In this document: positions 1 through 9,400 of the stretch, piece after piece
Numbering within the stretch: position 1 is the first letter of the stretch
Layout: each line of letters starts with the position of its first letter
DNA from: Pseudobacteriovorax antillogorgiicola
GTDB lineage: Bacteria; Bdellovibrionota_B; Oligoflexia; Oligoflexales; RGVZ01
Reading direction: 5' to 3'
Length of the DNA stretch: 64,000 nucleotides
NCBI GenBank assembly: GCA_945865565.1
Contig: CAMBEK010000002.1
Location: 239,644-303,643 of the forward strand
Made by a program: the position numbers and the translations under genes
Notes under the pieces: model-generated
What the model was told of the DNA's origin: nothing
Database searches by the model: none
Seen by the model: only the letters and a program-made list of their open reading frames with translations

Positions 1-285
1 GGTCAGGAAATTGATGCCATAGATTTGCCAGAGGCGATGGTGAGGCATGTGGAGTCTGAATCGCCAGCGGCGCGAGTGGTGTTGGCGTCAGGGGTTGTGG
101 GATCGATCCCCAGCCTGCGGCAGGCAAAGTCAGATTTTGAGCGATCCTTTGTGATGGATCGTCTTAATGAAAATCAATGGAACATCAGCAAAACGGCCGA
201 AGTTATCGGCATTGAACGCAGCCATTTGCACAAGAAACTCAAGATTTGGGGGGTTGATATGAAGAAGGTAAAGCTGGAATCATGA
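1..285 (+). CDS. NtrX-like sigma-54 response regulator, C-terminal end (5' partial)
   Basis: The reading frame is open from the first base of the window, so the gene starts upstream and only about 94 residues are visible. The last 50 residues form a Fis-type helix-turn-helix (NWNISKTAEVIGIERSHLHK is close to the end of NtrX/NtrC family activators). Such proteins bind enhancer sites and activate sigma-54 promoters through an upstream AAA+ domain, which would lie outside this window. The stop codon overlaps the next start in an ATGA arrangement, so the two genes are probably translationally coupled. The family call is good, but which member it is (NtrX or another) cannot be decided from the tail alone. 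Confidence 0.75.
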   Translation, partial: GQEIDAIDLPEAMVRHVESESPAARVVLASGVVGSIPSLRQAKSDFERSFVMDRLNENQWNISKTAEVIGIERSHLHKKLKIWGVDMKKVKLES

Positions 286-1034
286 AAGCACGCAGCTCTG
301 GTTCAAGCGATGTTTTTCGCGTCGATGGTCTTGCCTCTGTTCTTGAATACTTGCGGCACAAGCCAACGATCGTTAAGGCCGTATATTGCACGGATGCGGC
401 GGTGCGGGAGGCGGCTCCGCTCTTGCAGGAATTTGGCGTGGTTCCAAAGCGTTTTGTGCCGCCCAAGGACGAAGTTCCGTCGGCGGGCCGCAATTCTCCA
501 GTTTGGGCAGAGATAGCACTTGAATCTCTGGATCAAGGCGATTTTTTTGCGAGGGTCCGGCAGCGTGAGGGCCAAAAGGAGGACTTGATTTTGGCTTTGG
601 ATCACGTGGTGGACCCGCGAAATGTCGGGGCAATGGTCCGGACCGCAGCCTTTTTTGGAATCAGGGAGGTTTTGGTTCCTGAACGCCGCCAGGCTCTGCT
701 GGCAAATGCGTCAGTCAACACAGCCCAGGGGGGATTCGCCCTTTGCGATCTGGTTGTCGTGGTAAATCTTGGGCGCACTCTCGAGGAGTTAAAGGAGCTT
801 GGCTACTGGATCATCGGGGCGGACATGGGCGGTGAAACGATCGATGCCATTCGTAGTTCAAACTACGGGAAAATCATACTGGTCATGGGTTCTGAGGAGT
901 CTGGCCTGGCGCCCGGCATTCGCTCAAAGTGCGACCGGATGGTGAGTATTTTTGGAAAGGCGGGCGGCCTGGAGTCGCTAAACGTTTCCGTGGCGGCTGG
1001 AATCCTCATGCAACAGCTGGGTACAAGTCGTTGA
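282..1034 (+). CDS. rlmB: TrmH/SpoU family rRNA 2'-O-methyltransferase, RlmB-like
   Basis: A 250-residue SpoU-type SAM methyltransferase, expected to 2'-O-methylate a guanosine of 23S rRNA (G2251 in the E. coli enzyme). The three family motifs are visible: NVGAMVRTA (114-122), VMGSEESGL (201-209) and LESLNVSVA (230-238), which together build the trefoil-knot cofactor site. The N-terminal part (VDGLASVLEYL) resembles the L30e-like RNA-binding domain of RlmB. The start overlaps the preceding regulator by four bases. Substrate assignment to RlmB rather than a sister SpoU enzyme is an inference; a second SpoU protein lies at 57213-58043. Confidence 0.8.
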   Translation: MKARSSGSSDVFRVDGLASVLEYLRHKPTIVKAVYCTDAAVREAAPLLQEFGVVPKRFVPPKDEVPSAGRNSPVWAEIALESLDQGDFFARVRQREGQKEDLILALDHVVDPRNVGAMVRTAAFFGIREVLVPERRQALLANASVNTAQGGFALCDLVVVVNLGRTLEELKELGYWIIGADMGGETIDAIRSSNYGKIILVMGSEESGLAPGIRSKCDRMVSIFGKAGGLESLNVSVAAGILMQQLGTSR

Positions 1035-1059
1035 CTGATCTCCGTAGTTCTAGTATCAC
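1031..1059 (+). promoter_or_regulatory. candidate sigma-70 promoter for the tRNA-tuf block
   Basis: TTGACT (1031-1036) and TATCAC (1054-1059) are separated by 17 bases, and the -35 overlaps the stop codon of the methyltransferase gene. It lies about 75 bases upstream of the first tRNA. The -10 is only a partial match, so this is a candidate only. Confidence 0.4.
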
Positions 1060-1134
1060 CCCACAGCATTCTTGGGGAAATTCTGTGTGCCGTCTTCAAA
1101 AACTGCACCAGTAGGACCGAAGAATGGAGCCTAC

Positions 1135-1210
1135 GCTGGCGTAGCTCAATTGGTAGAGCAGCTGATTTGTAATCAGCAGGTTGCGGGTTCAAGTCCCATC
1201 GCCAGCTCCA
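1135..1210 (+). tRNA. tRNA-Thr (anticodon TGT)
   Basis: A full cloverleaf can be folded. The acceptor GCTGGCG (1135-1141) pairs with CGCCAGC (1200-1206), the anticodon loop reads TTTGTAA with TGT, and the CCA end is encoded (1208-1210). First of four tRNAs upstream of tuf. Confidence 0.95.
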
Positions 1211-1244
1211 AAAAAGCTGGCTCCATGACCGCGTGGAAGATTGA

Positions 1245-1330
1245 GGAGGGGTGCCCGAGTGGCCAATGGGGACGGGCTGTAAACCCGTTGACGCAAGTCT
1301 TCGAAGGTTCGACTCCTTCTCCCTCCACCA
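1245..1330 (+). tRNA. tRNA-Tyr (anticodon GTA)
   Basis: An 86-base class II tRNA with a long variable arm. The acceptor GGAGGGG pairs with the 3' strand ending CCCTCC, the anticodon GTA sits in the loop between ACGGG and CCCGT, and CCA is encoded. Confidence 0.95.
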
Positions 1331-1390
1331 CTTCCTTCGGGAGGAAGTCTTTTAGTCGGTTGTGGCGTGAGTGTAGGTTCTGGTTGTTGG

Positions 1391-1466
1391 GCGGGAGTAG
1401 CTCAGTTGGTAGAGCATTAGCCTTCCAAGCTAAGGGTCGCGGGTTCGAATCCCGTTTCCCGCTCCA
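1391..1466 (+). tRNA. tRNA-Gly (anticodon TCC)
   Basis: Cloverleaf with acceptor GCGGGAG pairing with TTCCCGC (one G-T wobble), anticodon TCC, T-arm GGGTTCGAATCCC and encoded CCA. Only four bases separate it from the following tRNA-Thr. Confidence 0.95.
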
Positions 1467-1470
1467 GAAT

Positions 1471-1546
1471 GCCCAGGTAGCTCAGTCGGTAGAGCACGTC
1501 CTTGGTAAGGACGAGGTCACGGGTTCGAATCCCGTCCTGGGCTCCA
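1471..1546 (+). tRNA. tRNA-Thr (anticodon GGT)
   Basis: Acceptor GCCCAGG pairs with CCTGGGC, the anticodon loop TTGGTAA gives GGT, and CCA is encoded. Together with the upstream TGT isoacceptor it completes a Thr-Tyr-Gly-Thr cluster before tuf, an order found in many bacteria. Confidence 0.95.
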
Positions 1547-1661
1547 GTAAACTTGCTTGCAGAACGAATTTGTACATTGTGTTTAAATTGTGATTGCGCC
1601 TTAATAAAGAACCTTTGCTTGAATCGTATTTGCGAGCAGAGCGCCATAGCCGGAGGAAGAA

Positions 1662-2855
1662 ATGGCAAAAGAAAAGTTCCAGCGGAAGAAACCCCACGTC
1701 AACATCGGTACCATCGGTCACGTTGACCACGGTAAAACCACATTGACCGCTGCAATCACCAGGGTGATGGCAGCTGCTCACGGTGGGACAGCCATGGCGT
1801 TTGACCAGATCGACAAGTCGCCGGAAGAAAAAGCGCGCGGCATCACCATTTCGACCTCGCACGTCGAATACGAGTCCAAAGAGCGTCACTACGCTCACGT
1901 CGACTGCCCAGGCCATGCTGACTATGTGAAAAACATGATCACAGGCGCTGCTCAGATGGACGGAGCAATTCTCGTCGTTAGCGCTGCTGACGGCCCGATG
2001 CCCCAGACCCGCGAGCATATCCTTCTGGCTCGCCAGGTTGGCGTGCCTCGGATTGTTGTGTTCATGAACAAGTGTGACATGGTTGACGACTCTGAACTCC
2101 TCGATCTCGTTGAGATGGAAGTTCGCGAGCTGCTGACCACCTACAAGTTCCCTGGCGACGAGACCCCGATCATCCGTGGTTCCGCTTTGAAGGCCCTTGA
2201 ATCCGGTGACCCGGCCAGCGAATGGGGTTCGAAAATTGTTGAGCTGATCGCGGCTTGCGATTCCTACGTTCCGCTGCCAGAGCGTCCAATTGACCGTCCG
2301 TTCCTCATGCCAATCGAAGACGTGTTCTCGATCTCTGGTCGTGGAACGGTTGTTACTGGTCGTATCGAGCGCGGTATTGTCAAGGCTGGCGACGAAATTG
2401 AGATCGTCGGCGTGAAGGCGACCACCAAGACGGTTTGTACCGGCGTAGAAATGTTCCGCAAGCTGCTGGACGACGGTCGCGCTGGTGACAACTGCGGTAT
2501 TCTCTTGCGCGGCACCAAGCGTGAAGAAGTTGTTCGCGGTCAGGTTCTTGCAAAGCCGGGTTCCATTACCCCGCACAAAAAGTTCAAGGCACAGGTTTAC
2601 GTTCTAACCAAGGAAGAAGGTGGTCGTCATACCCCATTCTTCAAAGGTTACCGTCCGCAGTTCTATTTCCGTACCACTGACGTAACTGGCTCGATCAAGT
2701 TGCCGGACAATGTGGAGATGGTTATGCCGGGCGACAACATCGCCGTGGAAGTTGAGCTTCTCACGCCGATCGCAATGGATACGGAACTTCGCTTCGCAAT
2801 CCGCGAAGGCGGCCGTACTGTTGGCGCCGGTGTTGTTGCTGAGATCATCGAGTAA
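1662..2855 (+). CDS. tuf: translation elongation factor Tu
   Basis: A 397-residue GTPase that delivers aminoacyl-tRNA to the ribosome. GTP-binding motifs are all present: GHVDHGKT near residue 19, RGIT, DCPGH and NKCD. Length and sequence are typical. A GGAGG ribosome binding site lies 8 bases before the ATG. The gene sits between the four-tRNA cluster and tRNA-Trp/secE, which differs from the E. coli str operon, where tufA follows fusA. The region from 1547 to 1661 before it contains no gene and no convincing promoter; co-transcription with the tRNAs is likely. Confidence 0.97.
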   Translation: MAKEKFQRKKPHVNIGTIGHVDHGKTTLTAAITRVMAAAHGGTAMAFDQIDKSPEEKARGITISTSHVEYESKERHYAHVDCPGHADYVKNMITGAAQMDGAILVVSAADGPMPQTREHILLARQVGVPRIVVFMNKCDMVDDSELLDLVEMEVRELLTTYKFPGDETPIIRGSALKALESGDPASEWGSKIVELIAACDSYVPLPERPIDRPFLMPIEDVFSISGRGTVVTGRIERGIVKAGDEIEIVGVKATTKTVCTGVEMFRKLLDDGRAGDNCGILLRGTKREEVVRGQVLAKPGSITPHKKFKAQVYVLTKEEGGRHTPFFKGYRPQFYFRTTDVTGSIKLPDNVEMVMPGDNIAVEVELLTPIAMDTELRFAIREGGRTVGAGVVAEIIE

Positions 2856-2883
2856 CAACAGTATTTAATGTTTTTGTTTTAAG

Positions 2884-2924
2884 GACCCCGCATCTGACCT
2901 GGTTATATAGGTTAGGGCGGGGTC
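2884..2924 (+). other. strong stem-loop between tuf and tRNA-Trp
   Basis: GACCCCGC (2884-2891) pairs perfectly with GCGGGGTC (2917-2924), and inside it ACCT (2897-2900) pairs with AGGT (2909-2912). There is no U-tract after the stem, so it is not a standard intrinsic terminator. It may be a processing site releasing tRNA-Trp and secE mRNA, or a partial terminator. Confidence 0.55.
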
Positions 2925-2939
2925 TCAGTCACAAAGGGA

Positions 2940-3015
2940 AGGCGAGTAGCTCTAACGGTAGAGCGGCGGATTCCAAATCCGTAGGTTGTGGGTTCGAATC
3001 CCACCTCGCCTGCCA
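2940..3015 (+). tRNA. tRNA-Trp (anticodon CCA)
   Basis: Acceptor AGGCGAG (2940-2946) pairs with CTCGCCT (3005-3011), the anticodon loop TTCCAAA gives CCA, and a 3' CCA is encoded. The position between tuf and secE is common in bacteria. Confidence 0.95.
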
Positions 3016-3041
3016 GTTTTCCTCAAGTTAAAGGTGCCGAC

Positions 3042-3422
3042 GTGCAAAAAGACGACTCAACCTGGCTGAATATTGCTCTTACTGGATTTGCACTTTGTGT
3101 TGCGCTTGTTGTTTGGAAGGGTTTTACCGCTCTTTCTCTGAGCTACGGTTGGACGGAGCGGTTTGAGGCCTGGTTGCCAGCGGCGCTCGTGATTGGGAGT
3201 CTGCTCGTTGGTGGGGTCGCTGCCTGGTGGCTCCGGTCCGATTCTGGGCGGAACGAATACTTCCTGAGTTGCATTGGGGAGTTGCGTAAGGTGTCGTGGC
3301 CGAGTATGGATGACACGCGCAAGATGACGATGATCGTCTGTGTTGTTGTGGTGATTTTTTCGATCATCCTGACTGTTTTTGATGTGGTGTGGGCAAGATT
3401 GCTCAAGCTGCTGATCGTATAG
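3042..3422 (+). CDS. secE: preprotein translocase subunit SecE
   Basis: A 126-residue inner-membrane subunit of the SecYEG channel. Three hydrophobic segments can be seen (about residues 9-30, 42-60 and 92-118), the three-helix form known from E. coli. The conserved amphipathic element ELRKVSWPS precedes the last helix. The GTG at 3042 is chosen because AAGG lies 7 bases upstream; the open frame extends further back, but only through the tRNA-Trp gene. It is followed by nusG, as in almost all bacteria. Confidence 0.9.
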   Translation: MQKDDSTWLNIALTGFALCVALVVWKGFTALSLSYGWTERFEAWLPAALVIGSLLVGGVAAWWLRSDSGRNEYFLSCIGELRKVSWPSMDDTRKMTMIVCVVVVIFSIILTVFDVVWARLLKLLIV

Positions 3423-3453
3423 ATTAAGTCGAATAGAAGAAGAGGCGTTTAAG

Positions 3454-4014
3454 GTGAATGTCATGACCGCTACCAAAAAATGGTACGTCGTCCATACTTA
3501 CTCGGGGTTTGAGGAGAAGGCTCGTCAGGGCCTGCTCGAGCGAATCAAACTGCTTAAGATGGAAGAAAAATTTGGCCAGATATTCGTTCCGCGTACAGCC
3601 ACCGAACAGGTGCTGAAGAGCGGAAAGAAAAAGCGCGTCGAAAAAACGTCCTTTCCAGGTTACATCCTGGTTGAGATGACTTTTGGCGACGACACTAGCC
3701 TGTTGGTTCGAGAAACCCCTAAAATTACTGGCTTTGTTGGTAATGTTAGGACGCCGCGGCCGATTTCTGACCAGGAAGTTCTGCGTCTGACTTCGCCTGA
3801 GGCCATGGCAGAAGCTGCTCGCAAGGTTGTCTCTCAGATTGAATTTGAGAAGGGTGAGACGGTCAAAGTCAAGGATGGACCGTTTACAAACTTTGATGGT
3901 GTGGTGGATGAGGTTCGTCCTGACAAGATGAAACTCCGGATTCTGGTTAGCATTTTCGGCAGGGAGACCCCAGTCGAGCTTGACTACATCCAGGTTGAAA
4001 AAAGCGTTAAGTAG
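3454..4014 (+). CDS. nusG: transcription termination/antitermination factor NusG
   Basis: NusG binds the RNA polymerase clamp helices and links transcription to Rho or to ribosomal protein S10. The N-terminal NGN domain begins with [15 protein letters not shown], and the C-terminal KOW domain is seen at [15 protein letters not shown]. Two starts are possible: GTG at 3454 (AGAGG 8 bases upstream) or ATG at 3463. The second would give 183 residues and fits the E. coli protein slightly better. Co-transcribed with secE. Confidence 0.93.
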   Translation: MNVMTATKKWYVVHTYSGFEEKARQGLLERIKLLKMEEKFGQIFVPRTATEQVLKSGKKKRVEKTSFPGYILVEMTFGDDTSLLVRETPKITGFVGNVRTPRPISDQEVLRLTSPEAMAEAARKVVSQIEFEKGETVKVKDGPFTNFDGVVDEVRPDKMKLRILVSIFGRETPVELDYIQVEKSVK

Positions 4015-4042
4015 AAATTTAAAAATTAGCCCTTCAAAATCG

Positions 4043-4071
4043 TTGACACGCGAAAGCGTTTCCCGTACACG
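4043..4071 (+). promoter_or_regulatory. candidate sigma-70 promoter upstream of rplK
   Basis: A consensus TTGACA (4043-4048) is followed after 17 bases by TACACG (4066-4071). The -35 is perfect and the -10 weak. A 54-base leader with an AGGAGG site (4115-4120) leads to the rplK start. Position and spacing fit the start of the L11 operon. Confidence 0.55.
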
Positions 4072-4125
4072 ATGGGGCTCTTCATATAAAGACTAGAGAC
4101 GGGAAGCCGTTTTTAGGAGGCATCT

Positions 4126-4551
4126 GTGGCAAAGAAAGTAGTTGGACTAATCAAGCTTCAAATCCCTGCAGGCAAGGCGAACCCGTCGCCTCCAGTTGGC
4201 CCGGCTCTTGGCCAGCGTGGTGTCAACATCATGGCATTCTGCAAGGAATTCAACGCGCGGACTCAGAAGCAGGTTGGCGACAATCTGCCGACGATCATCA
4301 CTGTCTATGCGGATAAATCATTTTCGTTTATGACGAAAAGTCCACCCGCTTCGGACATGTTGAAGAAGGCCGCCAAAATCGAGAAGGGTTCCTCGACGCC
4401 CAGCAAGGCGACTTGTGGAACGGTCACGATGGCCAATGTGAAAGAAGTTGCGAAGGCGAAGATGGCTGACCTCAACGCATTCACGGAGAAGTCGGCTATT
4501 AACACGATCCTTGGCTCAGCTCGCAGTATGGGCCTTCAGGTTATCGACTAA
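4126..4551 (+). CDS. rplK: 50S ribosomal protein L11
   Basis: A 141-residue protein of the GTPase-associated centre of the large subunit. The N-terminal proline-rich stretch ([20 protein letters not shown]) and the C-terminal rRNA-binding domain are intact, and the length is the usual one. The start is GTG, supported by AGGAGG five bases upstream and by alignment with the family N-terminus. First gene of the rplKAJL-rpoBC series. Confidence 0.96.
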   Translation: MAKKVVGLIKLQIPAGKANPSPPVGPALGQRGVNIMAFCKEFNARTQKQVGDNLPTIITVYADKSFSFMTKSPPASDMLKKAAKIEKGSSTPSKATCGTVTMANVKEVAKAKMADLNAFTEKSAINTILGSARSMGLQVID

Positions 4552-4612
4552 CGTTTATACATAGTAGGAGAGCGGACGTCGGTGTCTGCTCGGTCGAACT
4601 ACGGAGAATGAT

Positions 4613-5308
4613 ATGACAACCAGAGGCAAGAAATATCGCCTTGTCGCCGAGAAAGTGGATCGCAACAAGCAGTATCCACTTGATGAAGCGGTGGCACTCC
4701 TCAAAGAAGTTTCCTATTCAAAGTTCGATGGCACAGTAGATCTTGCCATCAACTTGGGTGTGGATCCCCGCCACGCAGACCAAAACGTCCGCGGCACAAC
4801 GCCGCTGCCGCACGGTCTCGGTAAAACCGTACGGATCGTTGTGTTCGCAAAAGGTGACGCTGCCATTCAGGCATCGGCAGCTGGAATCGAGCATGTTGGA
4901 GGTGATGACCTCGCTTCTAAGATCTCTGGCGGTTGGCTTGAGTTTGATCAAGTGATCGCAACCCCGGACATGATGGGCGTTGTCGGGAAGCTTGGTCGGG
5001 TCCTGGGGCCGCGCGGTCTGATGCCTAACCCAAAGCTGGGTACGGTTACTTTCGAAGTGACGAAAGCCATTAACGAGTTGAAGGCTGGTCGGACCGAGTT
5101 CAGGGTCGACAAGGCGGGCATTGCGCACTGTCCAGTGGGTAAAGCAGCGTTTCCAGTCGACAAGTTGGCGGCCAACATCCGCGCTGTACTTGAGGCGGTT
5201 TTGAGGGCCAAGCCATCAACGGCTAAAGGCATGTACCTGAAAAAAATCAGTGTTTCCTCGACCATGAGCCCGGGTATCAAGATTGATCCGGCGCCATTCC
5301 GTGGTTGA
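4613..5308 (+). CDS. rplA: 50S ribosomal protein L1
   Basis: A 231-residue protein of the L1 stalk, involved in release of deacylated tRNA; in many bacteria it also represses its own operon by binding the leader mRNA. The family signature [20 protein letters not shown] is present near residue 125. Length is standard. A GGAG site lies close upstream of the ATG. It follows rplK after 61 bases. Confidence 0.96.
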   Translation: MTTRGKKYRLVAEKVDRNKQYPLDEAVALLKEVSYSKFDGTVDLAINLGVDPRHADQNVRGTTPLPHGLGKTVRIVVFAKGDAAIQASAAGIEHVGGDDLASKISGGWLEFDQVIATPDMMGVVGKLGRVLGPRGLMPNPKLGTVTFEVTKAINELKAGRTEFRVDKAGIAHCPVGKAAFPVDKLAANIRAVLEAVLRAKPSTAKGMYLKKISVSSTMSPGIKIDPAPFRG

Positions 5309-5344
5309 TTGATCGGTCTATAGGAAGAGGAAGGGAATCGAACC

Positions 5345-5878
5345 ATGGCTATGGATCGTGCACAAAAAGCGGCGCTAAGAGACAGTCTCGCAGAGCGCTT
5401 TGAGAAGGCTAGCGGAGCAGTAATTGCTGAGTACCGCGGTCTGACGGTGGCTGACCTGACTGAATTGCGCGTGAAGCTTCGTGCTGCTGGCGCGGAATTC
5501 AGGGTTCTCAAGAACCGGGTCGCCAAAAAAGCAATTGAAGCCAAGTCGCCGAAGACAGCGGCCATCCTTAAGGACATCAAGGGTCCGATAGGGTTGGTCC
5601 TGATCAGCGGAGATTTTGCAGCAGCGACGAAGTCGTTGCTGGAATTCGGCAAGGATCGTGGTGAGAAGTTTAAAGTCACTGCCGGCGTCATGGATGCTGT
5701 GCGGGTGACGGCAGACGATCTCAAAGCGATTTCAGAGTTGCCAAGCAAAGGGGTGCTTCTCGGGCGGATCGTTGGAACATTGGTATCGCCACATCGTGGC
5801 CTGCTGACTGTTTTGAACGGCGTACCACGGAGCTTGGTGCAAGTGATCAATGCAATTAAAGAGACAAAGAACGCATAA
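5345..5878 (+). CDS. rplJ: 50S ribosomal protein L10
   Basis: A 177-residue stalk base protein that anchors L7/L12 dimers to 23S rRNA. The N-terminal RNA-binding part ([20 protein letters not shown]) is typical, and the C-terminal helix that binds L7/L12 is present. The first ATG is used; a second one two codons later is equally possible. The 36-base gap to rplA has no room for the long leader seen in E. coli rplJ, so autoregulation by an extended rplJ leader is unlikely here. Confidence 0.95.
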   Translation: MAMDRAQKAALRDSLAERFEKASGAVIAEYRGLTVADLTELRVKLRAAGAEFRVLKNRVAKKAIEAKSPKTAAILKDIKGPIGLVLISGDFAAATKSLLEFGKDRGEKFKVTAGVMDAVRVTADDLKAISELPSKGVLLGRIVGTLVSPHRGLLTVLNGVPRSLVQVINAIKETKNA

Positions 5879-5926
5879 TTAATCTTCTGGTCTTAAAAGG
5901 ACGGAAGTGCTCTAGGAGGAAGACCC

Positions 5927-6301
5927 ATGTCAGCCGTAACAAAAGAACAAGTAATCCAGTTCCTGGAAAATCTCACGCTGCTCCAAGCTGCTGAGCTCGT
6001 AAAAGAACTCGAGACCAAGTTTGGCGTTAGTGCTTCTGCCCCCATGGCAGCTGCCGCGATGCCGGCTGCTGCTGCTGCAGCTGAAGAACAGACCGAGTTC
6101 ACGGTCATTCTTAAGGATTGCGGCGCTAACAAGATCAACGTGATCAAGGAAGTTCGCACGATCACTGGTCTTGGCTTGAAAGAAGCCAAGGATCTCGTTG
6201 AAGGCGCGCCGAAGACTGTTAAGGAAGGCGTTAGCAAAGAAGAATCGGCTAAAATCAAGGACGTCCTTGAAAAAGCCGGTGCGAAAGTCGAAGTTAAGTA
6301 A
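5927..6301 (+). CDS. rplL: 50S ribosomal protein L7/L12
   Basis: A 124-residue acidic stalk protein that recruits translation factors. The order is canonical: N-terminal dimerisation domain, an alanine-rich hinge (about residues 40-53), then the factor-binding C-terminal domain with [26 protein letters not shown] lies upstream of the ATG. It is the last ribosomal gene before a 189-base leader and rpoB. Confidence 0.96.
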   Translation: MSAVTKEQVIQFLENLTLLQAAELVKELETKFGVSASAPMAAAAMPAAAAAAEEQTEFTVILKDCGANKINVIKEVRTITGLGLKEAKDLVEGAPKTVKEGVSKEESAKIKDVLEKAGAKVEVK

Positions 6302-6490
6302 CTTTCGCCCAGCGGCATGGCCGCTGGTGCTGAGTGGTTGTAAGGGCTGCCCGAGCACGATCAACCAGTTTTGCACCAGCGGCTTGCTCGCATGATGGCT
6401 TAGGTTGCTTAACAGCATACCCCACGAGCTGGTGCTTGTTGGGGTCTCGTCGCTTGATGTTTTTTTGATCCCTGTTCTAAGGAGTGCCTG
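6302..6490 (+). promoter_or_regulatory. rplL-rpoB intergenic leader with competing RNA stems
   Basis: Three pairings use the same bases. CCAGCGGC (6309-6316) pairs with GCCGCTGG (6320-6327) around a 3-base loop. The longer GCCGCTGGTGC (6320-6330) can instead pair over 11 bp with GCACCAGCGGC (6373-6383). Part of that segment (6373-6380) also matches GCTGGTGC (6428-6435), which lies in the loop of a stem ACCCCA/TGGGGT (6419-6424 with 6440-6445). A T7 run follows at 6460-6466. In E. coli this interval contains an attenuator and an RNase III site; a similar role here is inferred. Confidence 0.6.
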
Positions 6491-9400
6491 ATGACCTCCC
6501 TGGCTGCGAGTTTCACCCGGCCTAGAAAAAGTTTTGCGAAGATCCCGTCTTCGGTCGATCTTCCATATTTAATTGAAATTCAAAAGACGAGTTACAACCA
6601 GTTCCTGCAAGCTGAGATCGAACCGGGTAAGCGCAAAAACGTTGGCCTTGAGTCAGTGTTTCGCTCTGTATTCCCGATTCAAGACTTTGCGGGCACGGCG
6701 TCGGTTGAATTCGTCAGTTACTCCTTTGAGGAGCCTAAATACACAGTCGACGAATGTCGCCAGCGTGGGATGAGCTTTGCCGCTCCTCTCAAGGTGATCA
6801 TTCGTCTCGTTGTTTGGGATGTTGATAAAGACAGCGCCGTTAAGAGCATTCGCGATGTCAAAGAGCAGGAGGTTTACTTCGGCGAACTTCCGCTGATGAC
6901 CGGTGATGGCACGTTCATTATCAACGGCACCGAGCGTGTTGTTGTGTCCCAGCTTCACCGTTCCTCCGGTGTTTTCTTTGACCATGACAAGGGGCGCAAC
7001 AGCGCATCTGGCAAATTACTTTACACGGCCAGGGTCATTCCCTATCGCGGTAGTTGGCTCGATCTAGAATTCGATGCCAAGGACATGCTTTATGTCCGCA
7101 TCGACCGTCGTCGTAAGTTGCATGCAACGATTCTCCTTCGCGCCCTCGGTTTCACCGAGGAGCAGATGCTTGACTACTTCTACAGCAAGGAAACAGTCCG
7201 CATCCGCGAGGGTCAATTTGAAAAGAAACTCAATTTCGACCTTCTCCGTGGTCAGCGGGCATCTTCTGACATCGTTGACCCTGGGTCGGGTAAAGTATTC
7301 GTAAAACGCAACCGCCGTATTTCGGTCGGTGCTATCCGGCAAATGCAACAAGCGGGCCTTGAGTATCAGACGCTTGCAGCGGAAGACCTTATCGGCAAGA
7401 TTGCTGCCCAGAACATCACGGCCAAGGATGAAACGGTTTTGGTTCAGCTCAATGCTGAGTTGACTGAAGAAAACCTCTTGGAAATCGTCAAAGCCGGGAT
7501 CAAGTCTTTCGAAATTCTTTTTATTGATAATCTCAACGTTGATTCTTCATTCCGCAACACTCTTGTGGCTGACAAGATTCCAAACGGTGAAAAGGGGCGT
7601 CAGGAAGCGATCCTCGAGATCTATAAACGCCTGCGTCCTGGTGATCCTCCATCGATCGAACCTGCACAGACTCTTTTCGACAATCTCTTTTTTAACGCAG
7701 ACCGCTACGATCTTAGTGCTGTTGGTCGTCTGAAGTTGAACGAGCGTCTTGGTTTAGATCTTCCTTTGGAGCAGCGTACGCTTACCAAGGAAGATATTCT
7801 CAGGACGATTGAGTATCTGCTTAAGTTGAAGAACGGCGATGGGGACATCGACGACATCGACCACTTGGGTAACCGCCGCGTGCGTGCCGTGGGCGAACTG
7901 CTTGAGAACCAGTACCGCATTGGCTTGCTCCGTATCGAGCGTGCAATCCGGGAACGCCTCCAATTGCAGGACGTAGATACCCTCCTTCCTCATGACTTCA
8001 TCAACAACAAGCCGGCATCGGCAGTTGTGAAGGAGTTTTTCGGAAGTTCCCAGCTGAGCCAGTTTATGGACCAAACCAACCCGCTGTCTGAAGTGACGCA
8101 CAAGCGTCGCCTTTCGGCTCTTGGGCCCGGTGGTTTGAGTCGCGAACGGGCGGGATTTGAAGTCCGCGACGTTCACCCGACACACTACGGTCGTATTTGC
8201 CCGGTCGAGACCCCTGAAGGTCCGAACATCGGACTGATTGCATCGTTGGCTTCCTATGCCCGCGTCAATGAGTACGGTTTTATTGAGACGCCCTATCGCG
8301 ATCTCAAGGAAAAAGATTCGAAGAAGGCTGTCCGTTACTACACGGCATCGGAAGAGCATCGCGATCATGTGATCGCGCAGGCGGCTCCGGCCGGAACCCA
8401 CAAGCCGGATGATTTCATGGCGGCCCGTCGCCGCGGCGAAAGTGAAATCGTGCGCGCCGAAGAAGCGGACTTGATGGACGTTGCAACAAACCAGTTGGTT
8501 TCGATTGCAGCCTCTCTGGTTCCGTTCCTTCAGAATGACGATGCCAACCGTGCCCTCATGGGTGCGAACATGCAGCGTCAGGCTGTGCCTTTGATGAAGA
8601 CCCGTGCTCCTCTTGTGGGCACTGGGTTGGAGCGTATCGTTGCCCGCGACTCGGGAGCTACCGTAGTGGCGCGTCGTGAAGGTGTGGTTGTTGCGGTGGA
8701 TGCTGAGCGGATTGTCGTCAAGACAACAGAGGCAGAATCTGCAAGCGACGTAACAGAAGTCGGCGCCGACGTGGATATATACAACCTTCAGAAGTACAAG
8801 CGCTCCAATTTGGATACTTGTATCAATCAGCGCCCGATCGTCGTTAAGGGCGAGTCCGTTCAAAAAGGCGATATCATCGCTGACGGCTTTGCGACGGAGA
8901 TGGGTGAGCTTGCTCTCGGGCAGAACGTGACCGTGGCATTCATGCCTTGGAGTGGGTATAACTTCGAGGACTCCATCCTGATTAGTGAGCGGGTGGTTAA
9001 AGAAGATCTTTTCACTAGTGTTCACATCCAGGAATTTGAATGTATTTCCCGCGACACCAAGCTTGGTGCCGAGGAAATTACGGGTGACATTCCAAACGTC
9101 GGCGAAGAAGCGCTGGCGGATTTGGATACCTCCGGCATCATCCGCATCGGTGCAGAAGTTAAGCCCGGCGACTTGATGGTCGGCAAGATCACGCCAAAAG
9201 GCGAGACTCAGTTGACTCCGGAAGAGAAGCTCCTGCGCGCTATTTTCGGTGAAAAGGCTGGCGACGTTCGCGATACGTCACTGCGGGTTCCCCCTGGAGT
9301 TGTTGGTACTGTTATTGGTGCCAAGGTCTTCGCACGAGCAGGAGCAGAGAAGGATGACCGTAGCCTTCAGATCGAAGAGCAGGAAATTGCGAAACTTCGC

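Noticed and set aside
1072-1593. Open frame running across four tRNA genes
   Set aside because: It is a chance frame over structured tRNA sequence with no protein similarity or ribosome binding site.
1482-2576. Long open frame antisense to tuf and tRNA-Thr
   Set aside because: It is the reverse reading of the codon-biased tuf gene; tuf itself is clear.
2884-2924. Intrinsic terminator after tuf
   Set aside because: The stem is strong, but no T-run follows it, so it is listed only as a stem-loop.
7754-9025. Long antisense frame in rpoB, and similar ones at 9278-10642
   Set aside because: Shadow frames of the conserved rpoB sequence, without starts or family features.
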